Position numbers and translations under genes: made by a program. Of a stretch of 64,000 nucleotides of DNA, positions 7,739-16,349 are shown one piece after another; positions within the stretch are counted from its first letter, which is position 1; each line of letters opens with the position of its first letter. The notes under the pieces are model-generated. The model saw only the letters and a list, made by a program, of their open reading frames with translations, was not told the origin of the DNA and ran no database searches. Source of the DNA: Nocardia nova SH22a (GTDB taxonomy: Bacteria; Actinomycetota; Actinomycetes; Mycobacteriales; Mycobacteriaceae); the NCBI RefSeq assembly GCF_000523235.1, contig NZ_CP006850.1, positions 1,240,001-1,304,000 of the forward strand. The letters are read 5' to 3'.

Positions 7739-9049
7739 TCACCTCCGGCGTGAGCGGCCGCTGCGTGACCATCCGAACAAGCCGAGCCCGATCACCAGCA
7801 CCATCCCGCCGATGATGCCGACCGTCCGCAGATTGCTGCTGTTGTGCGACGCGACCGGACCGGCGGCGGACGGTTCCTCGTGGACCGGAGGGGAGGCCAG
7901 GGCCACGTTCGTGTTGTCCTGTTTGTCGTTCGGGTTCGGCAGTGAGCCGACATTCGCGCCCGCGGGGAGGGCGAAGGCGTAGTCGAGCAGGCGAGCGGCC
8001 TGTTCCGGGGGGCGGATGGGCAGGACGTCGGCCTTGAGCAGGGTGACGACCAGGCGGTGGCCGCCCCGTTCGGCGCCGGTGACGAAGGTCTGGCGGGCGT
8101 CGTCGGTGTAGCCGGTCTTACCGCCGAGGTCGCCGTCGTAGTCGTAGAGCAGGCGATTGTCGTTGGCGATGGGGAAGCCGGGGTGGTCCTTGTCGTCCGG
8201 GATCTTCGGGTCGGCGGGGTAGCCGGGGAAATCGAACTGCTCGGTGTGGATGATGTCGGCGAAGACCGGGTTCTGCATGTCGTGGCGGAAGATCGTCGCC
8301 AGATCGTAGGCCGAGGTGCTCATTCCGGGACCGTCCAGGCCGGAGGGGGTGGCGGCGCGAGTGTCCATGGCCCGCAACTGTTTCGCCATCGCGTTCATCT
8401 TCGCGACGGTCGCCGCGTCGCCGCCGAGCTGGGCGGCGATGGCGTGTGCGGCGTCGTTGCCCGAGCACATCAGCAGCGCGTGGAACAGCTGGTCGTTGGT
8501 GTAGCGGCCGCCGGGACCGATACCCACGCGGGTGCCGTCGGCGTTCGCGTCGTCCTGGGTGCCGGTCACCACCTGATGCGGATCCAGCGCGGGGAGCGCG
8601 ACCGCGGCCAGCAGCGTCTTGATGGTGGAGGCGGGGCGGTAGCGGCCGTGCGGATCCTTCGCGGCCAGCACCTTGCCGGTGTCGAGATCGGCCACCACCC
8701 AGGCCGTCGCGGAGATGTCGGCGGGCAGCGGGGGAGCACCCTTCGGAACCACCACGCCGCAGGCGCCGAGTTTGTCGCCGCCGACCGGCTGCTGCGGGAT
8801 CGGCAGCGGCGCCGGGGTCGTCTCACCGGGTGCGGGCACCTCGGAGGTGTCGATCGGTGGTGGCGGCAGCGTCTTGTTCGGGCATGAATCGGTATTCGGC
8901 GTGGTGAACGGGGTGGAGGTGGTCGCGGGCGCCGCGGCGGCGGTACCGAGTCCGGCGACGGTGGTGACACCCAGCAGCCCGGCCGCCAGGACGGCGGCCG
9001 CCAGGGAGCGGGATCGGCGGTGGGGGGACGTGCGGGTGTTCATCGACAT
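7739..9049 (-). CDS. dacB: D-alanyl-D-alanine carboxypeptidase, class A low-molecular-weight PBP
   Basis: 436-residue exported serine peptidase that trims the terminal D-Ala of peptidoglycan stem peptides. The N-terminus is a signal peptide (RSLAAAVLAAGLLGV... ending near GTAAAAPA), then a Pro/Thr-rich spacer. The penicillin-binding motifs are all present: SxxK in PASTIK (Ser141, Lys144), SGN (196-198) and KTG (311-313). A C-terminal hydrophobic segment (about 411-428) with a basic SRSGRSRRR tail anchors it. ATG at 9049 (or 9043) fits the signal peptide; a longer frame adds no conserved sequence. Synteny matches Rv3330 dacB1. Confidence 0.93.
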   Translation of the reverse strand: MSMNTRTSPHRRSRSLAAAVLAAGLLGVTTVAGLGTAAAAPATTSTPFTTPNTDSCPNKTLPPPPIDTSEVPAPGETTPAPLPIPQQPVGGDKLGACGVVVPKGAPPLPADISATAWVVADLDTGKVLAAKDPHGRYRPASTIKTLLAAVALPALDPHQVVTGTQDDANADGTRVGIGPGGRYTNDQLFHALLMCSGNDAAHAIAAQLGGDAATVAKMNAMAKQLRAMDTRAATPSGLDGPGMSTSAYDLATIFRHDMQNPVFADIIHTEQFDFPGYPADPKIPDDKDHPGFPIANDNRLLYDYDGDLGGKTGYTDDARQTFVTGAERGGHRLVVTLLKADVLPIRPPEQAARLLDYAFALPAGANVGSLPNPNDKQDNTNVALASPPVHEEPSAAGPVASHNSSNLRTVGIIGGMVLVIGLGLFGWSRSGRSRRR

Positions 9050-9242
9050 GCAGCTTATGCGGAGTCTCGCGATCGTGCCGCCGCCGCTCCGGAGAAGCCC
9101 TGGTCGACGTCGTGCAGTGATCTGCGGCACGGGCGCCGGACCGGTCGCGATCGGGGTACGAGTCGGCGGACCGCTCGGGTCCGGGGGCGTGCTGTTCCCC
9201 GGTGCGGCCCGTGTGACATCCGGTTGCGCATTCGGCGCGGTA

Positions 9243-9283
9243 TTGACAGAGACAACGAAATGAGAGCTACTATCAAAAAGTAG
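9243..9283 (+). promoter_or_regulatory. exporter promoter with short inverted repeat
   Basis: TTGACA (9243-9248) and TACTAT (9268-9273) are near-consensus -35 and -10 boxes with a 19-nt spacer. CTACT (9267-9271) and AGTAG (9279-9283) form an inverted repeat over the -10 and start region, where the TetR protein encoded after the exporter could block polymerase. Confidence 0.5.
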
Positions 9284-9308
9284 TCACAACCAACTGGATG
9301 GACATGTC

Positions 9309-10931
9309 ATGAACTTGCGGAGATCGGCGGAATCGGAGTCGGCACTCGACTCGTCGCGTCTGCCGGGGGGAGGTTCGGCCGAGGCGGAGCGGGCGGACGT
9401 CGCACCCGGTACGACCGAGCGCACTGCGGGCAAGGCCGAGTGGCTGGCGCTGGGAGCGCTGGCGCTGGCGATGCTCACCATTGGCCTCGACACCACCGTG
9501 CTGGTGGTCGCGCTGCCGACCATGGCGGTGGATCTGCACGCGAATACCGGTGCGCTGCAATGGTTCACCGCCGCCTACACGCTCTCGCTGGCGGCGTTGA
9601 TGCTCCCGGCGGGCGCGCTCGGCGATCGCTACGGTCACAAGAAATTCCTGCTCGCGGCACTGGTCCTGTTCGGGGGCGCCTCGCTGTGGTGCGCGCTGGC
9701 CACCTCGGCCGGAATGCTGATCGCGGCACGGGCGGTGCTGGGCATCGCCGCCGCCGCGATGATGCCGCTGTCGATGGCGGTACTGCCCAGCCTGTTCCCC
9801 GATCAGGCCCAGCGGCAGCGCGCGTTCACGATCTGGGTGAGCTCGACCGCGATCGGACTGCCGCTCGGGCCGATCCTCGGCGGCTGGCTGCTGCAGCACT
9901 TCTGGTGGGGTTCGGTCTTCCTGATCAATATCCCGCTGGTGCTGGTCGGCCTGCTCGCGGTGGCGACACTGGTGCCCGAGACCCGCAGTCACGCCACCTT
10001 CCGGATCGATCTGGCCGGTGTGGTGCTGTCGGCGGGCGGCATGCTCGGATTCACCTACGGGTTCATCCGCTTCGGCGACCAGGGCTGGGGCGACGGTGTG
10101 GCCTGGTCGGTACTGGCGGCGGGCGCCGTGCTGCTGGCGGTCTTCATCTGGTGGCAGCGCCGCGCCACCTCGCCGCTGGTGGATGTGGGGCTGTTCGGCA
10201 ATCGCGGGTTCAGCTGGGGCACAGCGTATTCGGTGATCATCAACTTCGCGATGTTCGGAATGTTCTTCACCGTGCCGCAGTATTTCCAGGCCGTTCTTGG
10301 CGTCGACTCGTTGGGGAGCGGGCTGCGCCTGCTGCCGCTGATCGGCGGTCTCGTGGTCGGTACGCGCGCTGTCGACAAACTGCTGCCCAAGCTGGGGCAG
10401 CGGGCCATGATCGTGACCGGATTCGTCGTTCTCGGCGCCGGGCTCGCGATGGGGGCGCTGACGAGTGTGGGCGACGGGTTCGGTTACACCGCGATCTGGA
10501 CCACGATCCTCGGCTTCGGTATGGGCCTGGCGATGCCCGCCGCGATGGGTATGGCGATGGGCGAGCTGACTCCCGAACGCGCGGGTTCCGGGTCGGCGCT
10601 GCTGCAAGCGCTCCGGCAAGCGGCGGGCACCATCGGCGTGGCGGTGCTCGGCACCGTGCTGTCGACGCAATACCGGTCCGAACTCGGCGGCTACAACCAC
10701 GAACCGATTTCCGACGGGGTGAGCAGCGGTGTTGCGGTCGCGCACGCGAGCGGTAACACCGGAATGCTCGCCCACGTGCAGTCCGCCTTCGTGTCCGGAA
10801 TGAGCGCGATGCTGTGGCTGTGCGCCGCGGCCTGCGTGATCGCGGCGCTGCTGGCGGCGATCCGGGTCCGCGGCGGGGTACCGGACCCGCGATCCGAGGC
10901 CGATGCGGGACAATCGGTGCATGTCGGCTGA
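9309..10931 (+). CDS. DHA2-family (14-TMS) MFS drug exporter
   Basis: 540-residue proton-driven exporter of the EmrB/QacA type. Hydrophobic helices begin at about residue 45 after a hydrophilic tail. Motif A lies between TM2 and TM3 (LGDRYGHKKFLL); motif C of antiporters is seen as TAIGLPLGPILGGWLL in TM5. About fourteen segments follow, ending near residue 520. Substrates are unknown. The TetR regulator's start lies within its last 11 bases, the usual layout of an efflux pump controlled by its own repressor. Upstream is a good promoter carrying a candidate operator. Confidence 0.93.
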   Translation: MNLRRSAESESALDSSRLPGGGSAEAERADVAPGTTERTAGKAEWLALGALALAMLTIGLDTTVLVVALPTMAVDLHANTGALQWFTAAYTLSLAALMLPAGALGDRYGHKKFLLAALVLFGGASLWCALATSAGMLIAARAVLGIAAAAMMPLSMAVLPSLFPDQAQRQRAFTIWVSSTAIGLPLGPILGGWLLQHFWWGSVFLINIPLVLVGLLAVATLVPETRSHATFRIDLAGVVLSAGGMLGFTYGFIRFGDQGWGDGVAWSVLAAGAVLLAVFIWWQRRATSPLVDVGLFGNRGFSWGTAYSVIINFAMFGMFFTVPQYFQAVLGVDSLGSGLRLLPLIGGLVVGTRAVDKLLPKLGQRAMIVTGFVVLGAGLAMGALTSVGDGFGYTAIWTTILGFGMGLAMPAAMGMAMGELTPERAGSGSALLQALRQAAGTIGVAVLGTVLSTQYRSELGGYNHEPISDGVSSGVAVAHASGNTGMLAHVQSAFVSGMSAMLWLCAAACVIAALLAAIRVRGGVPDPRSEADAGQSVHVG

Positions 10932-11565
10932 TTCGAAGACGCAGGCCCATCCGGGAGCGACGCCCTCGCCCCGGATGGGCCTGCGGGAGCGCAAGAAGCT
11001 ACGCACGCGCCGCACCATTCGCACCGAGGCGTTGAAACTGTTCCAGCGGCAAGGGTATTCGTCGACCACGGTCGAGCAGATCGCCGAAGCCGCCGATGTC
11101 TCACCGAGTACGTTCTTCCGCTACTTCCCCTCCAAGGAGCAGCTGGTCCTGGCCGACGATATCGACCCGATCATGATCCGCGCCATCGAGGCGCAGCCGC
11201 CGGAGCTGTCGCCACTGGCCGCATTCCGGCAGGCCATGCGCGAGACCTTCGGTCAGCTGGATCCGCGGGACTGGCAGTTCGAACAGGACCGCATGAAGCT
11301 GATCTACAACGAACCCGAACTGCGCAGCGTGATCATGCGCGAGACCGAGCGCAATGTCGATCTGATCGCGGGATTGCTGGCCCGGCGGATCGGCCGCGAA
11401 CCCGATGATTTCGAGGTCCGCACCTTCTCCGGGGCCATGATCGGGGCGATGATGACGGCATTCGGGCGGGAGGGCCTCGATCTGGACAAGGTGGAGCGCA
11501 TCGCGGACTTCATCGCGGCGGGTATGCCGCTGGGCCCGGCACCGAATCCGGCGTCTGCCGACTGA
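10921..11565 (+). CDS. TetR-family regulator linked to the exporter
   Basis: 214 residues. The DNA-binding domain covers about residues 20-70: LRTRRTIRTEALKLFQRQGYSSTTVEQIAEAADVSPSTFFRYFPSKEQLV, one of the clearest TetR signatures in the window. The C-terminal part probably binds the pump substrate. The ATG overlaps the exporter stop by 11 nt, and a GACAAT box 6 nt upstream could also give a separate leaderless message from inside the exporter gene. Expected role: repressor of the exporter and itself. It ends 12 nt before the convergent phenylalanine hydroxylase gene. Confidence 0.92.
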   Translation: MSADSKTQAHPGATPSPRMGLRERKKLRTRRTIRTEALKLFQRQGYSSTTVEQIAEAADVSPSTFFRYFPSKEQLVLADDIDPIMIRAIEAQPPELSPLAAFRQAMRETFGQLDPRDWQFEQDRMKLIYNEPELRSVIMRETERNVDLIAGLLARRIGREPDDFEVRTFSGAMIGAMMTAFGREGLDLDKVERIADFIAAGMPLGPAPNPASAD

Positions 11566-11577
11566 TCGGCCGCGGCG

Positions 11578-12462
11578 TCAGGACGCGGCCAGCTCGGCGG
11601 CCGGGCTGTCGTCGGTCATCGTGGCGAAGAAGCCGCCGATCACATCCTCGATCTCGGAGATCGATCGCGCGCAGTAGAGGATCGGCTGATAGCGCGTGAT
11701 GTCGTAGGCGACGGTGCCCATGTCGTGAATGTTCAGCGGCCGCAGCGTGGCGTGCCGGAATTCCTCGATCTCACCGAAGGACGACAGCAACCCCGCACCG
11801 TAACAACGGATTTCGCCCTTCTCCCGGACCACGCCGAACTCCATCGAGAACCAGAAGACGTCGGCCAGGAACTTCAGCGCCGCCTCGGTCTCGAGCCGTG
11901 CCACGGCGGCGCCCGCCTCCGCGTAGATCGCGGCGAAGCGCGGTGACGCCAATTGGTTCGCGTGCCCGATGATTTCGTGGATCGAATCCGGTTCCGGCGT
12001 GTAGAGCGGCGCCGAGTGATGGCGAATGTACTGGGTGGAGTGGAAGACCCGGTCGGCGAAGGAACCGAAGAATTCCCGCAGCGGCACCAGACCGGCCGCC
12101 GGAACATAACGGAATCCGCTGAGCGGCACCAGTTTCGCGGTCACCTCGTCCAGTTGCGGAATGTGATCGGCGGGCAATCCCAGCCGCTGCTCACCGGCCA
12201 GCACCTCCGCCGAGGCGTACTGCCGATGCTTGCGAATCAGCTCGGCGGACACGATCCGCCACACCCGCTGCTCCTCGTCGGTGTAGTCGATCCGCGGCAG
12301 CGGCTCACCCTCTCGGTAGCCGAGCGCCAGCGCCGCGATCGCATTGCGCCGCGCCCGATATTCCGGATCGTGCACACCCGGATGCTCGTCACTCAGATGC
12401 ACCGTCACATCGCCGTCGTCACCCGTGGTGACCGGCGAGTACAACTGACCTTCGCTGAACAT
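11578..12462 (-). CDS. phhA: phenylalanine 4-monooxygenase (aromatic amino acid hydroxylase)
   Basis: About 294 residues. It hydroxylates phenylalanine to tyrosine using pterin, oxygen and Fe(II). The non-haem iron triad is visible: His162 and His167 in SIHEIIGH and Glu208 in FWFSMEFGVV. Pterin and substrate residues lie in the surrounding RYVPAAGLVPLREFFGSFADRVF and STQYIRHHSAPLYTPEPD blocks. The start is uncertain: ATG 12462 has GGAGG only one base upstream, while TTG 12474 lies 5 nt after a GATAGT box. A long perfect palindrome 49 nt upstream suggests specific regulation. No pterin recycling gene is adjacent. Confidence 0.9.
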   Translation of the reverse strand: MFSEGQLYSPVTTGDDGDVTVHLSDEHPGVHDPEYRARRNAIAALALGYREGEPLPRIDYTDEEQRVWRIVSAELIRKHRQYASAEVLAGEQRLGLPADHIPQLDEVTAKLVPLSGFRYVPAAGLVPLREFFGSFADRVFHSTQYIRHHSAPLYTPEPDSIHEIIGHANQLASPRFAAIYAEAGAAVARLETEAALKFLADVFWFSMEFGVVREKGEIRCYGAGLLSSFGEIEEFRHATLRPLNIHDMGTVAYDITRYQPILYCARSISEIEDVIGGFFATMTDDSPAAELAAS

Positions 12463-12510
12463 GCCTCCAGGCAAGCACCACTATCCGGATCCGACAACAA
12501 ACCCCCGGCA

Positions 12511-12531
12511 AACTAGGCAAATTGCCTAGTT
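12511..12531. promoter_or_regulatory. 21-bp perfect palindrome upstream of phhA
   Basis: AACTAGGCAA and TTGCCTAGTT are exact inverted repeats around a single central A. The site lies upstream of the phhA start and 77 nt beyond the sdhB stop, with no U-tract, so an operator is more likely than a terminator. Similar TTGCC...GGCAA sites are bound by MarR-type dimers. Confidence 0.6.
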
Positions 12532-12554
12532 GTCGGAGGTGAGGGCGGACGATG

Positions 12555-12587
12555 AAGGCCACCCGCGTCGAATGATGCGGGCGGCCT
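12555..12587 (-). terminator. terminator of the sdhCDAB operon
   Basis: Read on the minus strand, AAGGCC-GCCCGC pairs with GCGGGT-GGCCTT (arms at 12555-12566 and 12576-12587) around a 9-nt loop. It lies about 20 nt downstream of the sdhB stop. Confidence 0.7.
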
Positions 12588-12607
12588 TCGGGTTTCGAAC
12601 TGCGACC

Positions 12608-13384
12608 TCAGGGGCGGGCGAACAGCAGGGCTCGCTTGACTTCCTGGATGGCCTTGGTGACCTCGATGCCGCGGGGGCAGGCGTCGGTGCAGTTGAAGGT
12701 GGTGCGGCAGCGCCACACGCCCTCGACGTCGTTGAGGATGTCGAGACGCTCGCGGGCGCCCTCGTCGCGGCTGTCGAAGATGAAGCGGTGCGCGTTCACG
12801 ATCGCGGCCGGGCCGAAGTAGCTGCCGTCGTTCCAGTACACCGGGCACGAGGTGGTGCAGCAGGCACACAGGATGCACTTGGTGGTGTCGTCGAAGCGGT
12901 GCCGGTCGGTCTGGGACTGGATGCGCTCGCGGGTCGGGGCGTTGCCCGAGGTGATCAGGTACGGCTTCACCGCGCGGAACGCGTCGAAGAACGGCTCCAT
13001 GTTCACCACGAGATCCTTCTCCACGGGCAGGCCGCGGATCGGCTCGACGGTGACGGTGATCTCCTTACCGCTCTTGGAGAGCATGTCCTTCATCAGGATC
13101 TTGCACGCCAGCCGGTTGACACCGTTGATACGCATGGCGTCCGAACCACAGACGCCGTGTGCGCAGGAGCGCCGGAAGGTGAGCGTGCCGTCCAGGTAGG
13201 ACTTGATGTAGAGCAGCACGTTCAGGAAGCGGTCGGTCGGCAGGACCGGCACCTGGAACGAATCCCAGTGCGCGCCCTTGTCGTCCTCGGGGTTGAACCG
13301 GGCGATCTTGACGGTCACCATGGTCGAGCCTTCGGGGACCGGGGCGGGCTTCTGCCCGGCGGGCGCTTCGGCTACAGCAGTCAT
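12608..13384 (-). CDS. sdhB: succinate dehydrogenase iron-sulfur subunit
   Basis: 258 residues. It carries electrons from the flavin in SdhA to the membrane quinone site. Three cluster-binding regions are present: plant-type [2Fe-2S] ligands in SCAHGVCGSDAM plus CK downstream, then two ferredoxin-like blocks CILCACCTTSCPV and CRTTFNCTDACPRG for the [4Fe-4S] and [3Fe-4S] centres. The first 22 residues are an Ala/Pro-rich extension. The ATG overlaps the sdhA stop by one base. Order C-D-A-B matches M. tuberculosis Rv3316-Rv3319. Confidence 0.97.
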   Translation of the reverse strand: MTAVAEAPAGQKPAPVPEGSTMVTVKIARFNPEDDKGAHWDSFQVPVLPTDRFLNVLLYIKSYLDGTLTFRRSCAHGVCGSDAMRINGVNRLACKILMKDMLSKSGKEITVTVEPIRGLPVEKDLVVNMEPFFDAFRAVKPYLITSGNAPTRERIQSQTDRHRFDDTTKCILCACCTTSCPVYWNDGSYFGPAAIVNAHRFIFDSRDEGARERLDILNDVEGVWRCRTTFNCTDACPRGIEVTKAIQEVKRALLFARP

Positions 13385-15168
13385 CAGTACTTACGCTCCA
13401 TCGGCTCGTAACGGGTCTGCACGACCGGCTTGAAGTCGAGCTGGATGTCGGCGATCAGCTCCGCCGGCTTACCTGCTTCGACCTGCTTGTACGCCATGGT
13501 GTGGCGCATGAAGTTGACGTCGTCGCGGTCGGGGTAGTCCTCGCGGGCGTGGCCGCCGCGCGATTCCTTGCGGTTGAGCGCGCCCACGACGGTGACCTCG
13601 GCCAGCTCCAGCAGGAAGCCGAGCTCCACGGCCTCGAGCAGATCGCTGTTGTAGCGCTTGCCCTTGTCCTGCACGCTGATGTGCTGGTACCGCTCCTTGA
13701 GGGCGTGGATATCGGTCAGCGCCGTCTTGAGGGTCTCCTCGGTGCGGAACACCGCGGCGTTGGCGTCCATGGTGACCTGCAGATCGGTGCGGATATCGGC
13801 GACCCGCTCGTTACCGTGATCGCTCAGCAGCAGCGTCAGCCAGTCCTGCACCATCTGCGCCGGGTTCTCCGGCAGCTCGACGAATTCGGTGCGGGTGGCG
13901 TACTCCGCGGCGGCGATGCCCGAGCGGCGGCCGAACACGTTGATGTCCAGCAGCGAGTTGGTGCCCAGGCGGTTCGAGCCGTGCACCGAGACACACGCGC
14001 ACTCACCTGCGGCGTACAGGCCGGGCAGCACGTCGGTGTTGTTGCGCAGCACCTCACCGCGGATGCGGGTGGGGATGCCGCCCATCACGTAGTGGCAGGT
14101 CGGCATGACCGGTACCGGCTCCTTCACCGGGTCCACACCCAGATAGGTGCGGGCGAACTCGGTGATGTCGGGCAGCTTCTCCTCGAGCACGTCCTCGCCG
14201 AGGTGGGTCACGTCGATGAAGACGTAGTCCTTGTTCGGGCCGCCGCCGCGGCCCTCGAGGACCTCCTTGACCATCGACCGCGCCACGATGTCGCGGGGCG
14301 CGAGGTCCTTGATGGTCGGGGCGTAGCGCTCCATGAAGCGCTCACCGGAGGCGTTGCGCAGGATGCCGCCCTCACCGCGGACGGCCTCGGAGATCAGAAT
14401 GCCCAGCCCGGCCAGACCTGTCGGATGGAACTGGTGGAACTCCATGTCCTCCAGCGGCAGGCCCTTGCGGAACACGATCGCCATACCGTCACCGGTGAGC
14501 GTGTGCGCGTTGGAGGTGGTCTTGTACATCCGGCCGGAACCGCCGGTGGCGAAGATGATCGACTTCGCGTGGAAGACGTGGATCTCACCGGTGGCCAGCT
14601 CGTAGGCGACCACGCCGGTGGCGACCGAACCGCGCTCGGTCTCGGTCAGCACCAGGTCCAGCACGTAGAACTCGTTGTAGAACTCGACGTCGTGCTTGAC
14701 GCAGTTCTGGTAGAGCGTCTGCAGGATCATGTGGCCGGTGCGGTCGGCGGCATAGCAGGCGCGACGCACGGGCGCCTTGCCGTGGTCGCGGGTGTGGCCA
14801 CCGAAACGACGCTGGTCGATCTTGCCCTCGGGCGTCCGGTTGAACGGCAGGCCCATCTTCTCCAGGTCCAGCACCGCGTCGATGGCCTCCTTGGCCATGA
14901 TCTCCGCGGCGTCCTGGTCGACCAGGTAGTCACCACCCTTGACGGTGTCGAAGGTGTGCCATTCCCAGTTGTCTTCTTCGACGTTGGCCAGTGCGGCGCA
15001 CATACCGCCCTGGGCGGCGCCGGTGTGGCTGCGGGTCGGGTACAGCTTCGTCAGCACAGCGGTGCGAGCCCGGGGGCCGGCCTCGATCGCCGCCCGCATC
15101 CCCGCGCCGCCGGCACCGACGATGACCACGTCGTAGCGGTGCTCCTGAACCGGTCGAGATTCACTCAT
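13384..15168 (-). CDS. sdhA: succinate dehydrogenase flavoprotein subunit
   Basis: 594 residues; oxidises succinate to fumarate at a covalently bound FAD on the cytoplasmic face. The dinucleotide-binding motif VIVGAGGAGMRAA is at the N-terminus, and the FAD-linking His is in TRSHTGAAQGGMCAAL. Active-site blocks include FHPTGLAGLGILISEAVRGEGG and HGSNRLGTNSLLDINVFGR. Full length for the family. It is 13 nt downstream of sdhD and overlaps sdhB by one base, so stoichiometry is set by coupled translation. Confidence 0.98.
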   Translation of the reverse strand: MSESRPVQEHRYDVVIVGAGGAGMRAAIEAGPRARTAVLTKLYPTRSHTGAAQGGMCAALANVEEDNWEWHTFDTVKGGDYLVDQDAAEIMAKEAIDAVLDLEKMGLPFNRTPEGKIDQRRFGGHTRDHGKAPVRRACYAADRTGHMILQTLYQNCVKHDVEFYNEFYVLDLVLTETERGSVATGVVAYELATGEIHVFHAKSIIFATGGSGRMYKTTSNAHTLTGDGMAIVFRKGLPLEDMEFHQFHPTGLAGLGILISEAVRGEGGILRNASGERFMERYAPTIKDLAPRDIVARSMVKEVLEGRGGGPNKDYVFIDVTHLGEDVLEEKLPDITEFARTYLGVDPVKEPVPVMPTCHYVMGGIPTRIRGEVLRNNTDVLPGLYAAGECACVSVHGSNRLGTNSLLDINVFGRRSGIAAAEYATRTEFVELPENPAQMVQDWLTLLLSDHGNERVADIRTDLQVTMDANAAVFRTEETLKTALTDIHALKERYQHISVQDKGKRYNSDLLEAVELGFLLELAEVTVVGALNRKESRGGHAREDYPDRDDVNFMRHTMAYKQVEAGKPAELIADIQLDFKPVVQTRYEPMERKY

Positions 15169-15181
15169 CGCGGAGGCGTTC

Positions 15182-15619
15182 CTAACTGATGTTGGGGTCG
15201 AAGGTGAAGATGACGTAGCTGCCCACGCCCATGATCAGGATCATCGCGACGGCCAGCAGGCTCTTGAGCCAGAAGCGGGTGGAGTCCTTGCGGGAGTAGT
15301 CGTCGATGACGGTGCGCAGGCCGTTGCCGCCGTGCAGCTGGGCCAGCCACAGCATCGTCAGATCCCAGAACTGCCAGAACGGGCTGGCCCAGCGGCCTGC
15401 GACGAAGCCGAAGTTCAGTCGCTTCACGCCGCCGTCGAGCATCAGCATGATCGTCATGTGGCCGAAGACCAGCACGATCAGCAGCACGCCGGAGAACCGC
15501 ATGAACAGCCATGCGTACTTCTCGAAGTTGTTGCCGGAGGTCCGTCGCGGCGAGCGGGGGGAGTCGAGGCTGGCGGGGCGGTCGTAGGACTTGCCGAGCA
15601 CAGGTGCGGTCATGTTCAT
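15182..15619 (-). CDS. sdhD: succinate dehydrogenase membrane anchor subunit
   Basis: 145-residue membrane subunit. After a cytoplasmic N-terminus, three hydrophobic segments can be read: YAWLFMRFSGVLLIVLVFGHMTIML, FWQFWDLTMLWLAQL and LLAVAMILIMGVGSYVIF. FGHMTIM supplies a haem or quinone-site His, as in other SdhD proteins. The ATG at 15619 overlaps the sdhC stop (TGATG) by one base, which fixed the start; a longer open frame running to 16147 is antisense-free but has no conserved sequence. With SdhC it forms the quinone-reducing anchor. Confidence 0.94.
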   Translation of the reverse strand: MNMTAPVLGKSYDRPASLDSPRSPRRTSGNNFEKYAWLFMRFSGVLLIVLVFGHMTIMLMLDGGVKRLNFGFVAGRWASPFWQFWDLTMLWLAQLHGGNGLRTVIDDYSRKDSTRFWLKSLLAVAMILIMGVGSYVIFTFDPNIS

Positions 15620-16017
15620 CACTCCGTCAGCAGGTAGAAGAACTGGCGGCCGACGCCGGCGGCGGAGACCAGGATCCAGATCGCGAGCACGATCCACAGC
15701 ATCAGGCGCTGGTACTTGGGACCCTTGGACCAGAAGTCGACGAGGATCAGGCGGACGCCGTTGAGCGCGTGGAACAGCACGCAGACGACCAGGCCCATCT
15801 CCATGAGGGCCACGACCGGGTTCTTGTAGGTCTCGATCGCCCGGTCGTAGGTGTCCGGGCTGACTCGCACCAGAGCGGTGTCGAGCACATGGACGAACAG
15901 GAAGAAGAAGATCGTGACACCGGTGATCCGGTGCATTGCCCAGGACCACATACCAGGGTCGCCGCGGTACAGGGTCTTCCGCTTCGGCTGAGCCGGAGCT
16001 TCCAGTGTGGTCGTCAT
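15619..16017 (-). CDS. sdhC: succinate dehydrogenase cytochrome b556 subunit
   Basis: 132-residue first gene of the operon. Typical SdhC sequence: RKTLYRGDPGMWSWAMHRITGVTIFFFLFVHVLDTAL, giving the quinone-site Ser/Arg region and the haem-ligand His in the second conserved position, followed by two more membrane segments. ATG 16017 has GGAGG 11 nt upstream. It is transcribed leftwards from the region shared with cdd, which contains an iron-box-like site about 250 nt upstream, so iron control of the operon is possible but unproven. Confidence 0.95.
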   Translation of the reverse strand: MTTTLEAPAQPKRKTLYRGDPGMWSWAMHRITGVTIFFFLFVHVLDTALVRVSPDTYDRAIETYKNPVVALMEMGLVVCVLFHALNGVRLILVDFWSKGPKYQRLMLWIVLAIWILVSAAGVGRQFFYLLTE

Positions 16018-16349
16018 AGAGTGCGGTGCCTCCAACGTCGTTGATGGACACGCCGGGCGAGCCGGCAGTCGGATCCGATCGCAGATTCGGCATACGCCGC
16101 TGAGCCACTGAATCTGGGAAACACCAGCTCAAATCGTGCGCTGACATCCGGAGGCGGTGGCGGACGGTGCGCTGCCAAACCTGGACCGATCTGTGGAGAA
16201 CTCTAATCCCCGGCGATTCGCGGAACTAATTCGGCGTGCCGCGCGTTGACCCTCTGAGCAGTGAGTTAGGTTTGCCTTGCCTGATTCTTCGACTGCCCCG
16301 CAATGCCTTTTCTACGCTGTCATATCGGCTGCTCGAGTGGAGGTCCGTT
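16018..16349. other. divergent intergenic region sdhC-cdd
   Basis: About 330 bases between two divergent genes, with no convincing gene inside. The cdd-proximal half is AT-rich and contains TTGACC (16246-16251) and the iron-box-like 19-mer at 16266-16284. The sdh-proximal half shows no motif I can name. Confidence 0.7.
16266..16284 (+). promoter_or_regulatory. candidate DtxR/IdeR iron box
   Basis: TTAGGTTTGCCTTGCCTGA matches the IdeR/DtxR consensus TTAGGTTAGCCTAACCTAA at 15 of 19 positions, including the whole left half TTAGGTT. It starts 15 nt after a TTGACC -35-like box and so would overlap the promoter of cdd; it is also upstream of the iron-sulfur operon sdhCDAB on the other strand. Confidence 0.5.

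Noticed and set aside
9273..11069. 598-codon open frame on the minus strand
   Set aside because: Antisense to the DHA2 exporter, which has clear MFS motifs and its own promoter.
13501..15189. 562-codon open frame on the plus strand
   Set aside because: Antisense to sdhA; His/Val/Gly-rich with no recognisable fold.
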